From Fidelibacterota bacterium (GTDB lineage Bacteria > Fidelibacterota > Marinisomatia > SCGC-AAA003-L08 > TS1B11): a stretch of 64,000 bases of DNA. Each line of letters opens with the position of its first letter. Within the stretch, counting starts at the first letter, position 1. Positions 17,980 through 27,692 of this stretch are shown here, in pieces. The notes beneath the pieces were generated by a model that ran no database searches, had not been told where the DNA came from, and saw only the letters and a list, made by a program, of their open reading frames with translations. The position numbers and the translations under genes were made by a program. The stretch covers positions 455,523 through 519,522 of the forward strand of contig CP070638.1 of NCBI GenBank assembly GCA_020354025.1, in the 5' to 3' direction.

Positions 17980-18189
17980 CTAAACAATGAGGTTCAGAAG
18001 AGTGCCAACAGGTTTGTTGGAGGGCAACAATTCCCCCTGAGGGCTATAGACCTCAACCCTGGGAGGAATGTAAACAGCAGTTGTATTGTGCTCCGTACTA
18101 GGATTATTATGCTGTATTAATTGCACATTCTCACCGAGAATTACCAGAGGAACAGCGAATGAGGTATCAGGGCAGGATAAAATTTCCAT
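17980..18189 (-). CDS. Small hypothetical protein downstream of the giant surface protein
   Basis: A possible 69-residue protein starting at ATG 18189 with AGGA seven bases upstream. Composition is protein-like (EILSCPDTSFAVPLVILGENV) but matches nothing I know. It begins eight bases after the vestigial tail end described at 18197-18211, so it may be a decayed or chance frame rather than a gene. Confidence 0.3.
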   Translation of the reverse strand: MEILSCPDTSFAVPLVILGENVQLIQHNNPSTEHNTTAVYIPPRVEVYSPQGELLPSNKPVGTLLNLIV

Positions 18190-18196
18190 GGTTTTC

Positions 18197-18240
18197 CTAC
18201 TTCAGCAGCAGCCCCGCTTCCTGCGGGATTACACTGACGT
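18197..18240 (-). other. Hairpin plus vestigial sorting-tail end after the true stop
   Basis: Just downstream of the TAA stop of the giant protein, the minus strand reads ACGTCAGTGTAAT, then a hairpin of the type CCCGC-loop-GCGGG (plus strand 18212-18227), then CTGCTGCTGAAGTAG, which encodes LLLK-stop, the standard end of a sorting tail. The same order occurs after the 34836-37622 gene. Confidence 0.7.
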
Positions 18241-21200
18241 TTACTTTAATAGCAGCATCTTCACCGTCTTGGTATACTCAGGGATTACCAGCCGGGCGAA
18301 GTAGATGCCTGATGCAAGGTCCCGGCCTGCTTGGTCACGACCAGCCCACAGCACCTGATGATACCCCGCACCTAGCTGTTCCTGCCTTAATCTAGTGACT
18401 TCGCGGCCCAGGATATCGTAGACCACCAGGTAGACCTTGGTGGCCTTTGGCAGGTCAAAACGGATAGTTGTTATAGGATTAAACGGATTCGGATAGTTCT
18501 GGTGGAGGGCAAATTCCCTGGGCATCAGGTTCTCTACCTCAATCTGTAGCTGCCCTGTCTCAAAGGGACCGCCATCCATGCCCGTTAACGTGTAGTCCAG
18601 GATAAGCGGCTGGAGCTCGTGGACCTTGGGCTTGAGGCGGAGGGTAGCCACTGGCAGATCATCAACCTTGCCTGGCTCCAGCGTCCCCAGGCCAGCCAGG
18701 GCAAAGAGGGCCTGGCTGCTGTCCGGGCCGACCTGGGTAAGCAGCGGCGTAGCCTTAAAGAACTGCCGCAGGTAGCCTCCATCGGCCACCCCCATTAATT
18801 GAAGACCGCCTGAACCGTACGAGATAAATCCGTCCACCATCATCAGGTTTTCGGCCTCAGCCACAAACATATCGACGGTGATAAAACCATCCCACTGGTA
18901 CAGGTCCTCAGGTATCCGCTGGACCAGCCTGATGGTAGTATTCTCCGAGATCACCTTAGCCAATACGGAGATAGACCTGGCAAAACCGTTGTGCGCAAAG
19001 GACCAGTTCCACATCATGGCGAAGACGGTCAGGTCCTCGAAATCGATCACGCCGTCTGGTTGAGGTAGCAGGTCCGGCACAATCCCAGCAGCAGGACCGA
19101 TCTCATGGGTCAAGTCCTGCGGTACAGAATTCCAGGCTGCGGCAAATTCGGCTAGGTCATCGGTGGAGATAGCCAGATTACCAGTGTAGTCGCCTGGATA
19201 GTAGATGACGGTGAGACCAGTGAGGGTGTCGCCAACACCGGGGTCGTTATCGGTAGGGACGACCTTCAGTTGTACATCCGTATGCTTACCGGTCAGATCG
19301 GCAAAGGCGAGCCAATCAATGGTGCCAGTGTAACCGGCTGGGGCGATCTTGCCGCGGGCATAATCCAGGTGGCCTTCCTGCCACGATGCCCCCTGGTCAA
19401 GGGAGTAGGACGCGGACAGGGTCAGGCTGTCACCTTCAGCATCAGTCAGCGTATAGTGAATCGAAACCCGGGATATTATGGTATCATTTATTGCTCCTGT
19501 CACCACCGTGGGGGGATCGTTGTTATCCAGGTGAAAATCTTGCGTTTCGATGGCAAGCCCGGGATTGGCATCGTGCGGCGTGATACGGAATCTTATGGCC
19601 GTTTTGTCCACTCCTCCCAGATCGATACCCGATTGCCAAATGAACGATCCGCTATATTCTGCAGGCAACAGATTTGTAGTTTTTCCTTCAATTGACGCAA
19701 GTGCCCAATTCTGCCCGGAATCTTCTGAATAATCGCCTACAATGCTCAAGGTATCGTTCTCATCGTCTGCAAGCGTATATGCAATCTCTATATCCCCGGA
19801 CTGCTCTGTGTCAAAGTTGGATATTGCGGTGGCAAAGGGCACACACAGCTGGTCAATCAGTATGGTGATGGTATCCATCGCTCCTTGATCGTTGTCATAA
19901 GGAATGATGCGGAAATAGTAATATCCCATTCCTTGCGGTTGATCAGGAGCAGAGTTCCAGATCAGGCTACCTGCATAAGCCGATGAGGTAATGCCTGACG
20001 TGTTGCCAGTGATAGTGGCCGGATGCCAGACTGCTGATTTGGGCGCGAGATACTCGCATTGCACCCTCAATGTATCATTTTCCGCATCGGACAGTTGATA
20101 GCCGACAGCGATATCTCCCCGATATTCTCCTTCAGCCACCGGTGTCAGGACAGCAGTCGGTATCCGGTTGTTGTCCAGATGGAAGGCTGGGGTTGTGTAA
20201 GCCCGCCCCTCACCAGTCTGGTCATAGGGTGTGATCTTGAAACGAACCGTGGTCAGATCTATATCGGGCAGGTTGACGTAGGAGTCCCAGAGGAGGGTGC
20301 CCTGATATTTGTCGGGGCCTAAGCCCGTGGTATCGCCAATGATAGTGGCTAGGTGCCAGGTAGCACCGTCGTCGTCGGAGTACTCGCAGAGGAGACTAGT
20401 TGTATTGCTATCAGGGTTTGAGATGATGTAGGGGATGGTGAGGGAGTCGGAGTGCTCGGCCTGAGTGTCCAGTGTGAAGCGGGCGGAGAAAATGTCTTGG
20501 TTCAGGAGAACTGCAAGTGAATTTTCCATGTTGTTTACTGCTGCGATATCGAAATCACCATCCTGATCCCAATCACCTACGGTAAAAGAGCTAATATTCT
20601 CGTATAGATGTAAAGTTGACTCCCAAGCGAAAGCGCCGTTTCCATTGTTGCAGAAAAAGGAAATAGTATCCGCATTCGCATAAGCGACGACTAAATCAAC
20701 AGCTCCATCACCATCCCAGTCACCATAAGACATGGCAACAGGTTCATTTCCCACATCAATAGCATCAATAGGTGCTGCTGATGGAAATATCCCATCCCCA
20801 TTATTCCTTAAAAACGAAAGCGCGCTTACCGCACCCCCGGTAAGAGCTGTCAAATCAAGGTCGCCGTCACTATCAGCATCAACAGGGGCTAGAAAAATAG
20901 GCTTTGGCCCTAAAACTGCAGAAGAGTATGATTGGAGGAAATTCCCCTCACCATCGTTAAAGATTATTGACACCGAATCATCATAGTTCCCTACAGCTAA
21001 ATCCTTATCCCCATCAATATCCCAATCACCCGAAGTAATAGACCAGTGATCACTGCCTACATAAAGCAATAAGGTTTCGTAGAAAGTACCTGATCCTTCG
21101 TTCGTTAAAATTGAAATCAAGCTGGCTCCAGTAGATTGAGCAACAGCTAGATCAAGATCACCATCGCCTTCCCAATCACCGACAGTAATCGATGTGGGGC

Positions 21201-24183
21201 CATGAGTTGTAATACTAGGGCTTGAGGCTAATAAAAAAGTGCCAGTTCCGTTGTTTTTAAATACTGACACGGTACTTGAGGCTTCGTCTATGACCACTAA
21301 ATCAATGTCATTATCTGCATCCCAATCACCGGAGGTAATAGAGTAATTACCCACTCCATAGCCAGTTTGCAGGAATGCAGTTCGTACAAATATACCTGAG
21401 CCCATGTTCGTTACTATTGATATAACATCTCCGTCTGGTGAATCGTTATTTACTGTAGCTAGATCCAGGTCACCGTCTTGATCCCAATCTCCTGTGATAA
21501 TGCTAATTGGACTACTCCCTACGGATGAGATTATTTCTGAGCTAAATGTTCCAGATCCGCCAATTAACTCAATACAGAAACCCCAGCTAAATGCAGAAGG
21601 CAATCCATCTCCCACCTGTGTCTGTACGCCCGTCGTCAGCGTCACGCTCACTTGCTCGCCAACCTTGAAAAGTCTATCAGGCGTGAAAGTGGCTATATTC
21701 CCAACCGTATTATAGCTGCCGCTCAGCTTACCTGTGTAGCTGCCATGCACCACGAAGGTGTTGGCATTGATGGTGGCTGGATTCATATCCACCCCGAAAG
21801 TGACGGAGATGGGGCAGTCCAGTGGGACATTGAGGGCGTTCTGGGCGGGGTAGGTGGAAATAATGGGATTGGCTATTCCTGAGAGGTAAACCTTGGTTTC
21901 TGGATTCTGGGGATCGTTGCTGAAAATGGTGAGGCTGTCGTTGTAGGTCACCATGTCGGTAGGGGTGAAGGTGACAATCACTGTGGCGCTGTCGCCGGGA
22001 GGCACTGAGAAGTTGTTGGGAATATGCATAAAAACTGGACTGGATACTGCAATGTTAGTGACCTGGAGGGTACTTTCCATGCCGTGATTGTAGACGTTGA
22101 ATGTGAGGGAATCTGTACTGCCTATTTTGGTGGCACTAAAGGCGAGCGTATCAGGGAAGAGGGCAATGTCGGCGGAACGGTTGCGGTTGAAATAAATGGC
22201 TCCAGGGCCAACTAAATCCAGGTCACCGTCGCCGTCCCAATCAGCTGATGTGTTCCCGCCGGAATTTGTTGTTAATGTAAATAGACCATTACCGTCATTA
22301 GTAAAAATCAGGCTACTCGTCACAATATCGATATCATTATCGTTGTCCCAATCACCTGTAGCATACCCGCCCGGAAAAGTGTCCACAGTTTGAGTTACAG
22401 TCTCCGTAAATATACCATTACCATCATTTTGCAGGATCGAATAAGACCCATCTCCTGATTGACCCCAATTCCCTGTAATCAGATCTATATCACCATCATT
22501 ATCCCAGTCACCTGAAGCAATAGCCCGAGGGTAATATGGAAGTGGTGCGACCGAGACTGCCGGAGTAGGCGCGAATGAACCCCTGCCATTATTCAGCAGG
22601 ATGGAGATTGAATGGCCTTCATCATTTGCTATTGCCATGTCTAGATCACCGTCAATATCCCAATCGGCAACAGCAATGGCTGTTGGGTAGGCCCCAACAC
22701 TTTGTCTACTGGATTCAACAAATGTGCCAACACCATTATTTAGTAGAATAGACACTGTGTTTTCGGTTTGATTGGCGACAGCGAAATCTTCATATCCGTC
22801 CCCATTCCAATCTCCATGGTTGATTGCCAGGGGATTGGATCCTACACTCAGGTCAGCAGCTGGCGTAAAGCCAGCAAATCCATCATTTAATGAAATAGAG
22901 ATTGAATTCAAGGAATAATTGACCCACGCAAGATCCAAATCGCCATCATTATCCCAATCACCTGCGATATTCGGGCTTGTTACCGAATTGGCATTTGCGA
23001 AATCGCCGAATCCATCATTTAGGAACACAGTCCCAGACGAAATCAGATCTATATCCCCATCTAGATCCCAATCACCGGGTATGCCTCCGCCAATACCAGG
23101 CAATGAAGACATAGTGAAAATCCCAGTCCCTTCCAGCACCTCGCTGGTAAAGTCCCATACCATGGGACCAGCTAGCGTATCCCCTGCCGCACAGGTAATA
23201 CCAGTCGTCAGAGTGACATTCACCTGTTCGTCTACCTTGAAAGGACTGGTGGGGGTGAAGGTAGCCGTCTTAGTATCGCTGTCGTAAGCATAGGCGCCAC
23301 CCAGCTTGCCGGTGTAGCTGCCATGGACGATGAAGGTGTTCTCGTTAATAGTGGCGGGATTCATATCTACGTCAAAGGTAATAGAGATGGGACTGTCCAG
23401 AGGGACATTGAGGGCGTTCTGGGCGGGACTGACGGCCACGTTGGTGGTGCCGATGCCGCTTAAACACACGCTAACTTCGGGGCTTCGGGGATCGTTGGTA
23501 TATATCGTCAGGCTGTCTTGATATGTCATCATGTCATCAGGGGTGAACATGATGGCAATGGCCCCGCTATCGCCGGGCGTTACATTCAATGAAGTTGTGC
23601 TGACGGAAAACGCATCTCCAGTGACCGTGACGCTGTCTACTACAAGCAGGCTGTCAAAGGAAATGCTATAAACTTTAAACCAGAGGGTATCCGTATCTCC
23701 GATGGCAGTGGGACAGGAAACAATTGAATCGGTATATGCCCAAATCGATGATACAGTAACAACAAAATCTACATCACCACCGAATCCACCTAAACCGAGC
23801 CAATCGCTGGTAACCAGTCTTGTCCAAAGTTCCGTGGTGCCGCCGCTAATAGATACCCATTGGTCGGCGTAGGCGCTGTAACTCCAGAGGATATTAAAGT
23901 CGGCATCATATACCGTAAAAATATCAGTCCACCAATCTATCTCCTGAAAGACATGAAATCGCGTTATAATTCCTCCAGCCGGCGGTGCCCAAGGACCTAT
24001 TAAGGTGTTTTGGTAATTCCCCATCCAAGGATTATGCAAAGCTCCCGTCGTCGAGACAGTGGTGGTAGTAACGACCGAATCGAGCCTCACATAAGATCCG
24101 CCAGATTGAGCGAAAAGTAAGATCGAAGGAGCGGATAGACAGACCAAAAAGAGTGAGCAACAAATAGCTCGTGGTAGTTTCAT
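18241..24183 (-). CDS. Giant FG-GAP/VCBS-repeat surface protein with sorting tail
   Basis: A 1980-residue exported protein. ATG 24183 shares one base with the TGA stop of the preceding gene; a GTG one codon earlier is possible. Order of parts: signal peptide; a beta-sandwich region; a choice-of-anchor-D-like domain (FTPDDMMTYQDSLTIYTNDP); a Big_5-type Ig domain (VSPAQNALNVPLDSPISITF); about eight FG-GAP/VCBS repeats (GDWNGDGYEDFAVAN type, calcium-binding DxDxDG); a second anchor-D and Big_5 pair; a second series of FG-GAP repeats; four related roughly 90-residue beta repeats (VQCEYLAPKSAVWHPATI type); a dockerin-like EF-hand pair (GDYTGNLAISTDDLAEFAAAW, DGVIDFEDLTVFAMMW); a cohesin-like region; and the sorting tail ending KMLLLK. 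It would be an adhesive or scaffold protein on the cell surface. Confidence 0.9.
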   Translation of the reverse strand: MKLPRAICCSLFLVCLSAPSILLFAQSGGSYVRLDSVVTTTTVSTTGALHNPWMGNYQNTLIGPWAPPAGGIITRFHVFQEIDWWTDIFTVYDADFNILWSYSAYADQWVSISGGTTELWTRLVTSDWLGLGGFGGDVDFVVTVSSIWAYTDSIVSCPTAIGDTDTLWFKVYSISFDSLLVVDSVTVTGDAFSVSTTSLNVTPGDSGAIAIMFTPDDMMTYQDSLTIYTNDPRSPEVSVCLSGIGTTNVAVSPAQNALNVPLDSPISITFDVDMNPATINENTFIVHGSYTGKLGGAYAYDSDTKTATFTPTSPFKVDEQVNVTLTTGITCAAGDTLAGPMVWDFTSEVLEGTGIFTMSSLPGIGGGIPGDWDLDGDIDLISSGTVFLNDGFGDFANANSVTSPNIAGDWDNDGDLDLAWVNYSLNSISISLNDGFAGFTPAADLSVGSNPLAINHGDWNGDGYEDFAVANQTENTVSILLNNGVGTFVESSRQSVGAYPTAIAVADWDIDGDLDMAIANDEGHSISILLNNGRGSFAPTPAVSVAPLPYYPRAIASGDWDNDGDIDLITGNWGQSGDGSYSILQNDGNGIFTETVTQTVDTFPGGYATGDWDNDNDIDIVTSSLIFTNDGNGLFTLTTNSGGNTSADWDGDGDLDLVGPGAIYFNRNRSADIALFPDTLAFSATKIGSTDSLTFNVYNHGMESTLQVTNIAVSSPVFMHIPNNFSVPPGDSATVIVTFTPTDMVTYNDSLTIFSNDPQNPETKVYLSGIANPIISTYPAQNALNVPLDCPISVTFGVDMNPATINANTFVVHGSYTGKLSGSYNTVGNIATFTPDRLFKVGEQVSVTLTTGVQTQVGDGLPSAFSWGFCIELIGGSGTFSSEIISSVGSSPISIITGDWDQDGDLDLATVNNDSPDGDVISIVTNMGSGIFVRTAFLQTGYGVGNYSITSGDWDADNDIDLVVIDEASSTVSVFKNNGTGTFLLASSPSITTHGPTSITVGDWEGDGDLDLAVAQSTGASLISILTNEGSGTFYETLLLYVGSDHWSITSGDWDIDGDKDLAVGNYDDSVSIIFNDGEGNFLQSYSSAVLGPKPIFLAPVDADSDGDLDLTALTGGAVSALSFLRNNGDGIFPSAAPIDAIDVGNEPVAMSYGDWDGDGAVDLVVAYANADTISFFCNNGNGAFAWESTLHLYENISSFTVGDWDQDGDFDIAAVNNMENSLAVLLNQDIFSARFTLDTQAEHSDSLTIPYIISNPDSNTTSLLCEYSDDDGATWHLATIIGDTTGLGPDKYQGTLLWDSYVNLPDIDLTTVRFKITPYDQTGEGRAYTTPAFHLDNNRIPTAVLTPVAEGEYRGDIAVGYQLSDAENDTLRVQCEYLAPKSAVWHPATITGNTSGITSSAYAGSLIWNSAPDQPQGMGYYYFRIIPYDNDQGAMDTITILIDQLCVPFATAISNFDTEQSGDIEIAYTLADDENDTLSIVGDYSEDSGQNWALASIEGKTTNLLPAEYSGSFIWQSGIDLGGVDKTAIRFRITPHDANPGLAIETQDFHLDNNDPPTVVTGAINDTIISRVSIHYTLTDAEGDSLTLSASYSLDQGASWQEGHLDYARGKIAPAGYTGTIDWLAFADLTGKHTDVQLKVVPTDNDPGVGDTLTGLTVIYYPGDYTGNLAISTDDLAEFAAAWNSVPQDLTHEIGPAAGIVPDLLPQPDGVIDFEDLTVFAMMWNWSFAHNGFARSISVLAKVISENTTIRLVQRIPEDLYQWDGFITVDMFVAEAENLMMVDGFISYGSGGLQLMGVADGGYLRQFFKATPLLTQVGPDSSQALFALAGLGTLEPGKVDDLPVATLRLKPKVHELQPLILDYTLTGMDGGPFETGQLQIEVENLMPREFALHQNYPNPFNPITTIRFDLPKATKVYLVVYDILGREVTRLRQEQLGAGYHQVLWAGRDQAGRDLASGIYFARLVIPEYTKTVKMLLLK

Positions 24184-25019
24184 CACCGCACCTCCACGGC
24201 GGCATCTACCAGTTCGTTAATTGTGATGCTCTGGTTATCCGGGTCTCTTAAAATGCTCGCTGTCGTATTGGAGATTTGGCTGTTGCCACCGCCGATTGCC
24301 GTAAATGTCAGCTGGGCAATAGCCCCCGTCCCGCTCACTCCCGGCGGATTGCCCGTGGCAGTCGCCACCTCGATAGTGGCAGTACCAGTGCTGTTGTCAT
24401 ATCGATCGAAGGGGATCACTGTACCACCGTTGGCTTTGAGCAGGGAGCGGGTATCCTCGTAGACTTCAATCTGGCTCACCTGCAGCTTGGTGGGATCAAA
24501 TTCCAGTACGGCCTTGAGAGCAAAGATATTTTCGACCTCCTCCAGCATTACTTCCACGGTGAATGTGCTGTCCTGGTCTATTTCCTGATGGCGGGGAGAT
24601 AGCCATAAAGCGGGGCCCTGGATGTCGTTAACCACGAAGGAGACGGCAGCAGCCGAATCAGTTTCAATTCCACTGGCATAGCGCCCTTTCACCTGGAAGT
24701 CATGGGTTCCTTCGTCCAGCCAGGGGCAGGTTAGCGTTGTGTCATCCGCCCATGCACTCCACTCGCCGATATCCAACTGGTAGGTGAACTCCATATCGGG
24801 TTGGTTGCCCCGCCAGACCAACTCCACATGGCAGGTATTGAGAACTGCACCCTCGGAAGGACAGGAGACCAGGGTCACCTTCGGAGGTACAAAGGAGGGA
24901 TCATCGGGGATGATGGGATTGTCAAACTCGGGCTCGCTGGGCAGCTTCGAACAACCAAAGCCACCCAGCATTAGGGCCAGGGTCGTCAACAGGGTGATCC
25001 TGTGGATGCTCCGCGCCAT
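24183..25019 (-). CDS. Lipoprotein with cohesin-like domain
   Basis: A 278-residue protein starting at ATG 25019, directly after the stop of the preceding gene. The signal peptide ends LMLGGFGCSKLPSEPE, a probable lipobox with Cys as lipid anchor. Residues about 45-125 form an Ig/fibronectin-like sandwich; the C-terminal half (FTVEVMLEEVENIFALKAVL, then FDPTKLQVSQIEV and GAIAQLTFTAI) is a cohesin-like fold of the kind that binds dockerins or forms protein-protein contacts in exported FCB proteins. Placed between the PEGA/CsgG-like gene and the giant protein that bears a dockerin-like segment, it may anchor that protein at the outer membrane. Confidence 0.78.
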   Translation of the reverse strand: MARSIHRITLLTTLALMLGGFGCSKLPSEPEFDNPIIPDDPSFVPPKVTLVSCPSEGAVLNTCHVELVWRGNQPDMEFTYQLDIGEWSAWADDTTLTCPWLDEGTHDFQVKGRYASGIETDSAAAVSFVVNDIQGPALWLSPRHQEIDQDSTFTVEVMLEEVENIFALKAVLEFDPTKLQVSQIEVYEDTRSLLKANGGTVIPFDRYDNSTGTATIEVATATGNPPGVSGTGAIAQLTFTAIGGGNSQISNTTASILRDPDNQSITINELVDAAVEVR

Positions 25020-25020
25020 A

Positions 25021-26298
25021 TCAGAAGGCGATGTCGACCAGGCTAACGGTCCAGATCGCACCCAGGCTGCCTAACATGATGTTCCGGTTAAGCTCAAGCT
25101 CCTTAGCCTTATCGAAGCTAGCCTGCACGGCGTCCATTTTCTGCTTCGCCAGGGTGGGATCGGTCTCGCTGTTGTAGTCATCCAACAGGGTCTGGTAGTT
25201 GTCGAATTCATCGGCATAGTCCATGTGGCTGGTGAAGCCCAGGTAACTGAGGGCAGCCGATGCCGCCAGATAGAGCAATCCCTTCATTCGGCCGTGATAG
25301 AGCTGCCCGCCGCCCGGCAGCACCAGGGACAGGGCTACCGCTGGTCCTTTGGACTTTTTCTTCAGGGTGTAGTTGACGGTCGTGATATGGTCGTACTCGA
25401 CGGCCACCTCGGCGCGGTAGCGATAATGCTCCGGCTTGGTCAGGCTCAGCTGGTGGAGGCCCATCTGGAGCTGCAGCCGCTCCAGCGGGGTACTGCCCAG
25501 CGTTCGGCCATCCAACCGCACTTTCGCGCCACCATCTCCCGCCAGGACCAGATAGCCCATCATCGGCTGCAGGGTCAGGTTCAGCCGGGCCTGTTCTCCG
25601 GTCTCCAGGGCCAGGGTAGTATCGACTGGGTGGTACCTTTCCAGACGGGCAGAAATATCATGCGAGATCCCCGGCGGCAATTCCAGGCGCGAAACAGGAG
25701 TAGTGCCCTTATCGATATCATCAACAAAGATGACGGCTCCACGAGGAGCAGTGGTGACGTCCAAAAAGGCCGGCCGCAGCGCAGGGCGGGCGGCTGTCAC
25801 GGGTTCAACCGGCGCCGCAACCCCGGTGATCTTTCTCGCGGCGGCACCCATGCCTTCGGTGAGTACCAGGTCAATCTCCCCGCGGGTATCGTAGGAGGCG
25901 GACTTCGTTACCGCTCCAGTTTCTACATCAATAATACGCATCTCGACGGTCCAGGTATTGCCCACCCTGCCGATGGAACCGGCCAGCATTAGCTGGGCTC
26001 CCAGCAATTGACCTACCTCAACGGCGCATTCATCTGAGGTGCACCCGGTCATCTGGAAGTCCTGCTCCTGCAGGATCTCCAGCATCAGCCCCCGCTCAAT
26101 GATACGGTACACATCAATCTGTGTGAGGTTCGTGCGGAGACGATTGGTGAGGGTCTGGATCTCAGGATCAGAGATACCAAAACCGTCGAACTCCAGGACT
26201 GCCAGGGTTGGCTTTTCCTGGGCGGCCAGCAAGTAAAGCAGCACCAGTAGGCACAGACCAGCCGATGTGATGCGTCTCATCGGCAGTGGTAATCCCAT
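25021..26298 (-). CDS. Exported CsgG-like/PEGA-domain protein with C-terminal membrane segment
   Basis: A 425-residue exported protein. After a signal peptide (LCLLVLLYLLA) come a CsgG/penicillin-binding-activator-type domain (KPTLAVLEFDGFGISDPEIQ, then VGQLLGAQLMLAGSIGRVGN), a PEGA domain (LDVTTAPRGAVIFVDDIDKG, GTTPVSRLELPPG), a second PEGA-like unit (KVRLDGRTLGSTPLERLQL), and a C-terminal DUF5683-like region with VLPGGGQLYHGRMKGLLYL and a hydrophobic segment. Such proteins sit in the periplasm or outer membrane. It is the first gene of a three-gene operon with the lipoprotein and the giant protein. Met at 26280 is an equally possible start; neither has a clear ribosome site. Confidence 0.82.
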   Translation of the reverse strand: MGLPLPMRRITSAGLCLLVLLYLLAAQEKPTLAVLEFDGFGISDPEIQTLTNRLRTNLTQIDVYRIIERGLMLEILQEQDFQMTGCTSDECAVEVGQLLGAQLMLAGSIGRVGNTWTVEMRIIDVETGAVTKSASYDTRGEIDLVLTEGMGAAARKITGVAAPVEPVTAARPALRPAFLDVTTAPRGAVIFVDDIDKGTTPVSRLELPPGISHDISARLERYHPVDTTLALETGEQARLNLTLQPMMGYLVLAGDGGAKVRLDGRTLGSTPLERLQLQMGLHQLSLTKPEHYRYRAEVAVEYDHITTVNYTLKKKSKGPAVALSLVLPGGGQLYHGRMKGLLYLAASAALSYLGFTSHMDYADEFDNYQTLLDDYNSETDPTLAKQKMDAVQASFDKAKELELNRNIMLGSLGAIWTVSLVDIAF

Positions 26299-27278
26299 GA
26301 GCTAAATCGGAGGTGACTGGAAATGAAAAAGATAGCGTGGATACGGTGGATGTATAGAGGTCCCAGGTGACCTGGCAGGTCGAGAGTGCGGCAAAAAGGT
26401 ATGCTCCATTGAGGATCTGACACCAAAGGCACCGGCTACTCTCCTCAGATAGGATATAACTACATTCGCTAACGCCGAAGATGCAATCTACAAATAGACA
26501 GAATGCAATTCAATCTATTTAGAAGACATTTGATAAGCTATTCCACTCACTTCCGGGGATCAGAAAACCCACAAATCGCCAGATCCGTGAGGCCTCTTGC
26601 TCAATCAGGCAGTGCGGGTGCGAAGTAGGCACATAACGGCTACTCGCTTATACACCGGGAGGGAGTCTGGCATTGGATTAAGCGTAAGGGTGGGTCGAAT
26701 TGAAAATCCGTCATCTACATCGCCAAGCTGGTGACATAGCGGCGCAGGAATAGATAGGTGGCCGGCCGGCTGCCGGAGTTATTTTACGACCGGAGCAACC
26801 GTACCAGCTGCCGGATGAGCTTTACGACTGGATGCTGAAGGCCCACGGCGAGTTCACCGGCACGCTGACTAATCATCGCCTATACGACACATACCCCACT
26901 GATATTTCATATGTTTACGGGAAGGAGTAGGCAATATAGATGAGGGACAGGCAAACTTAATCGCCTGGCGATAATAATTGCACAGTACTGAAGAAATGGA
27001 TTAGCCCCGCCGTTCGCTGGGTGCCAATTTAGCCGGTGGTGACCGGTTTTATCTTCTCCATACACTTTGGGAGAAATATAGCTAGAGCATTTGAAACGAA
27101 ACATTTCTCCCTTAGATTCCAGTCCTGCACAGGCTGAAAAACTCAGAAGATATACATGGAGTAAAGCATAAGAAAGCCGCAGGAGGGGGATTGGATTATT
27201 AACTTCGCTTTGAAAAAAGCCGATAGTGTTTAGATGCTATCTCAAATATATAATTTCTAAAAAGAGAGCGATTTAACC
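26299..27278. other. Intergenic region with a tiny ORF, a gene-like fragment and one copy of a dispersed repeat
   Basis: About 980 bases. It must hold the promoter of the minus-strand operon at 26298. At 26323-26370 a 15-residue frame (MKKIAWIRWMYRGPR) has a good GGAGG nine bases upstream. 26752-26929 contains an open stretch reading LRPEQPYQLPDELYDWMLKA with protein-like composition but no start, perhaps a gene remnant. 27003-27050 is a copy of a repeat also found at 28749. Nothing else is supported. Confidence 0.5.
27003..27050. repeat. Dispersed intergenic repeat, copy 1
   Basis: CCCCGCCGTTCGCTGGGTGC and following AATTTAGCC...GTGACCGGT align without gaps to 28749-28796 over about 48 bases with roughly three quarters identical positions by eye. 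Both copies lie in gene-poor DNA. Confidence 0.55.
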
Positions 27279-27692
27279 TTGCGTGCAACAAGCAAATACA
27301 CCGAAGGAATAGGTGAACGTATTAGTGCAATTCGCCGCAGTGCGAACATGAATCAAGCAGAATTAGGCGAAAAAGTTGGATTATCCCGCCAAATGATTAA
27401 CGCTTATGAGAATGAACGAACATTACCCCCGATGTACATGATCGAGAAAATAAGTAATCTTTTTGAAATCAATCCTTGGTGGATTCTATACGGTGTTGGC
27501 AGGCTCGCACCAGGGTCAGGAATCGCCAGCAAGCTATCAGGGATAATATACCAGGGCGGCACCGAACAAGAACTTACCAGTACACAACTAACCCTGATCA
27601 ATTACATTAAGTCCGATAGGGATGCTGCAGAAAACCTTTTATTGGAGCTACAAGGTTGGTGGGATAAGAAGCTGGATGAACGATCAAAATAG
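27279..27692 (+). CDS. XRE-family DNA-binding regulator
   Basis: A 137-residue protein with a Cro/CI-type helix-turn-helix at residues about 11-65 (IGERISAIRRSANMNQAELG, then GLSRQMINAYENERTLPP and INPWWILYG). The C-terminal part is helical and could dimerise. The start is a TTG at 27279; the only in-frame ATG lies inside the DNA-binding domain, so TTG is needed, though its ribosome site (AGAGAG) is weak. The gene is visibly more A/T-rich than its surroundings and stands alone in gene-poor DNA, both hints of a mobile-element origin. It likely represses its own or an adjacent promoter. Confidence 0.85.
   Translation: MRATSKYTEGIGERISAIRRSANMNQAELGEKVGLSRQMINAYENERTLPPMYMIEKISNLFEINPWWILYGVGRLAPGSGIASKLSGIIYQGGTEQELTSTQLTLINYIKSDRDAAENLLLELQGWWDKKLDERSK

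Larger units (their letters stand above)
17271..18196. other. Long gene-poor region with purine-rich and hairpin-rich DNA
   Basis: About 900 bases without a gene I can support. 17430-17600 is strongly purine-rich on the plus strand. 17640-17800 holds consecutive short hairpins, for example GAAGT-loop-ACTTC at 17641 and CCTG-CGAAA-CAGG near 17709. 17819-17854 is a perfect 18-base tandem duplication. A minus-strand open frame across 17289-17900 is proline/arginine/serine-rich and looks like chance coding in biased DNA. A small structured RNA is possible but no known class was recognised. Confidence 0.5.
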
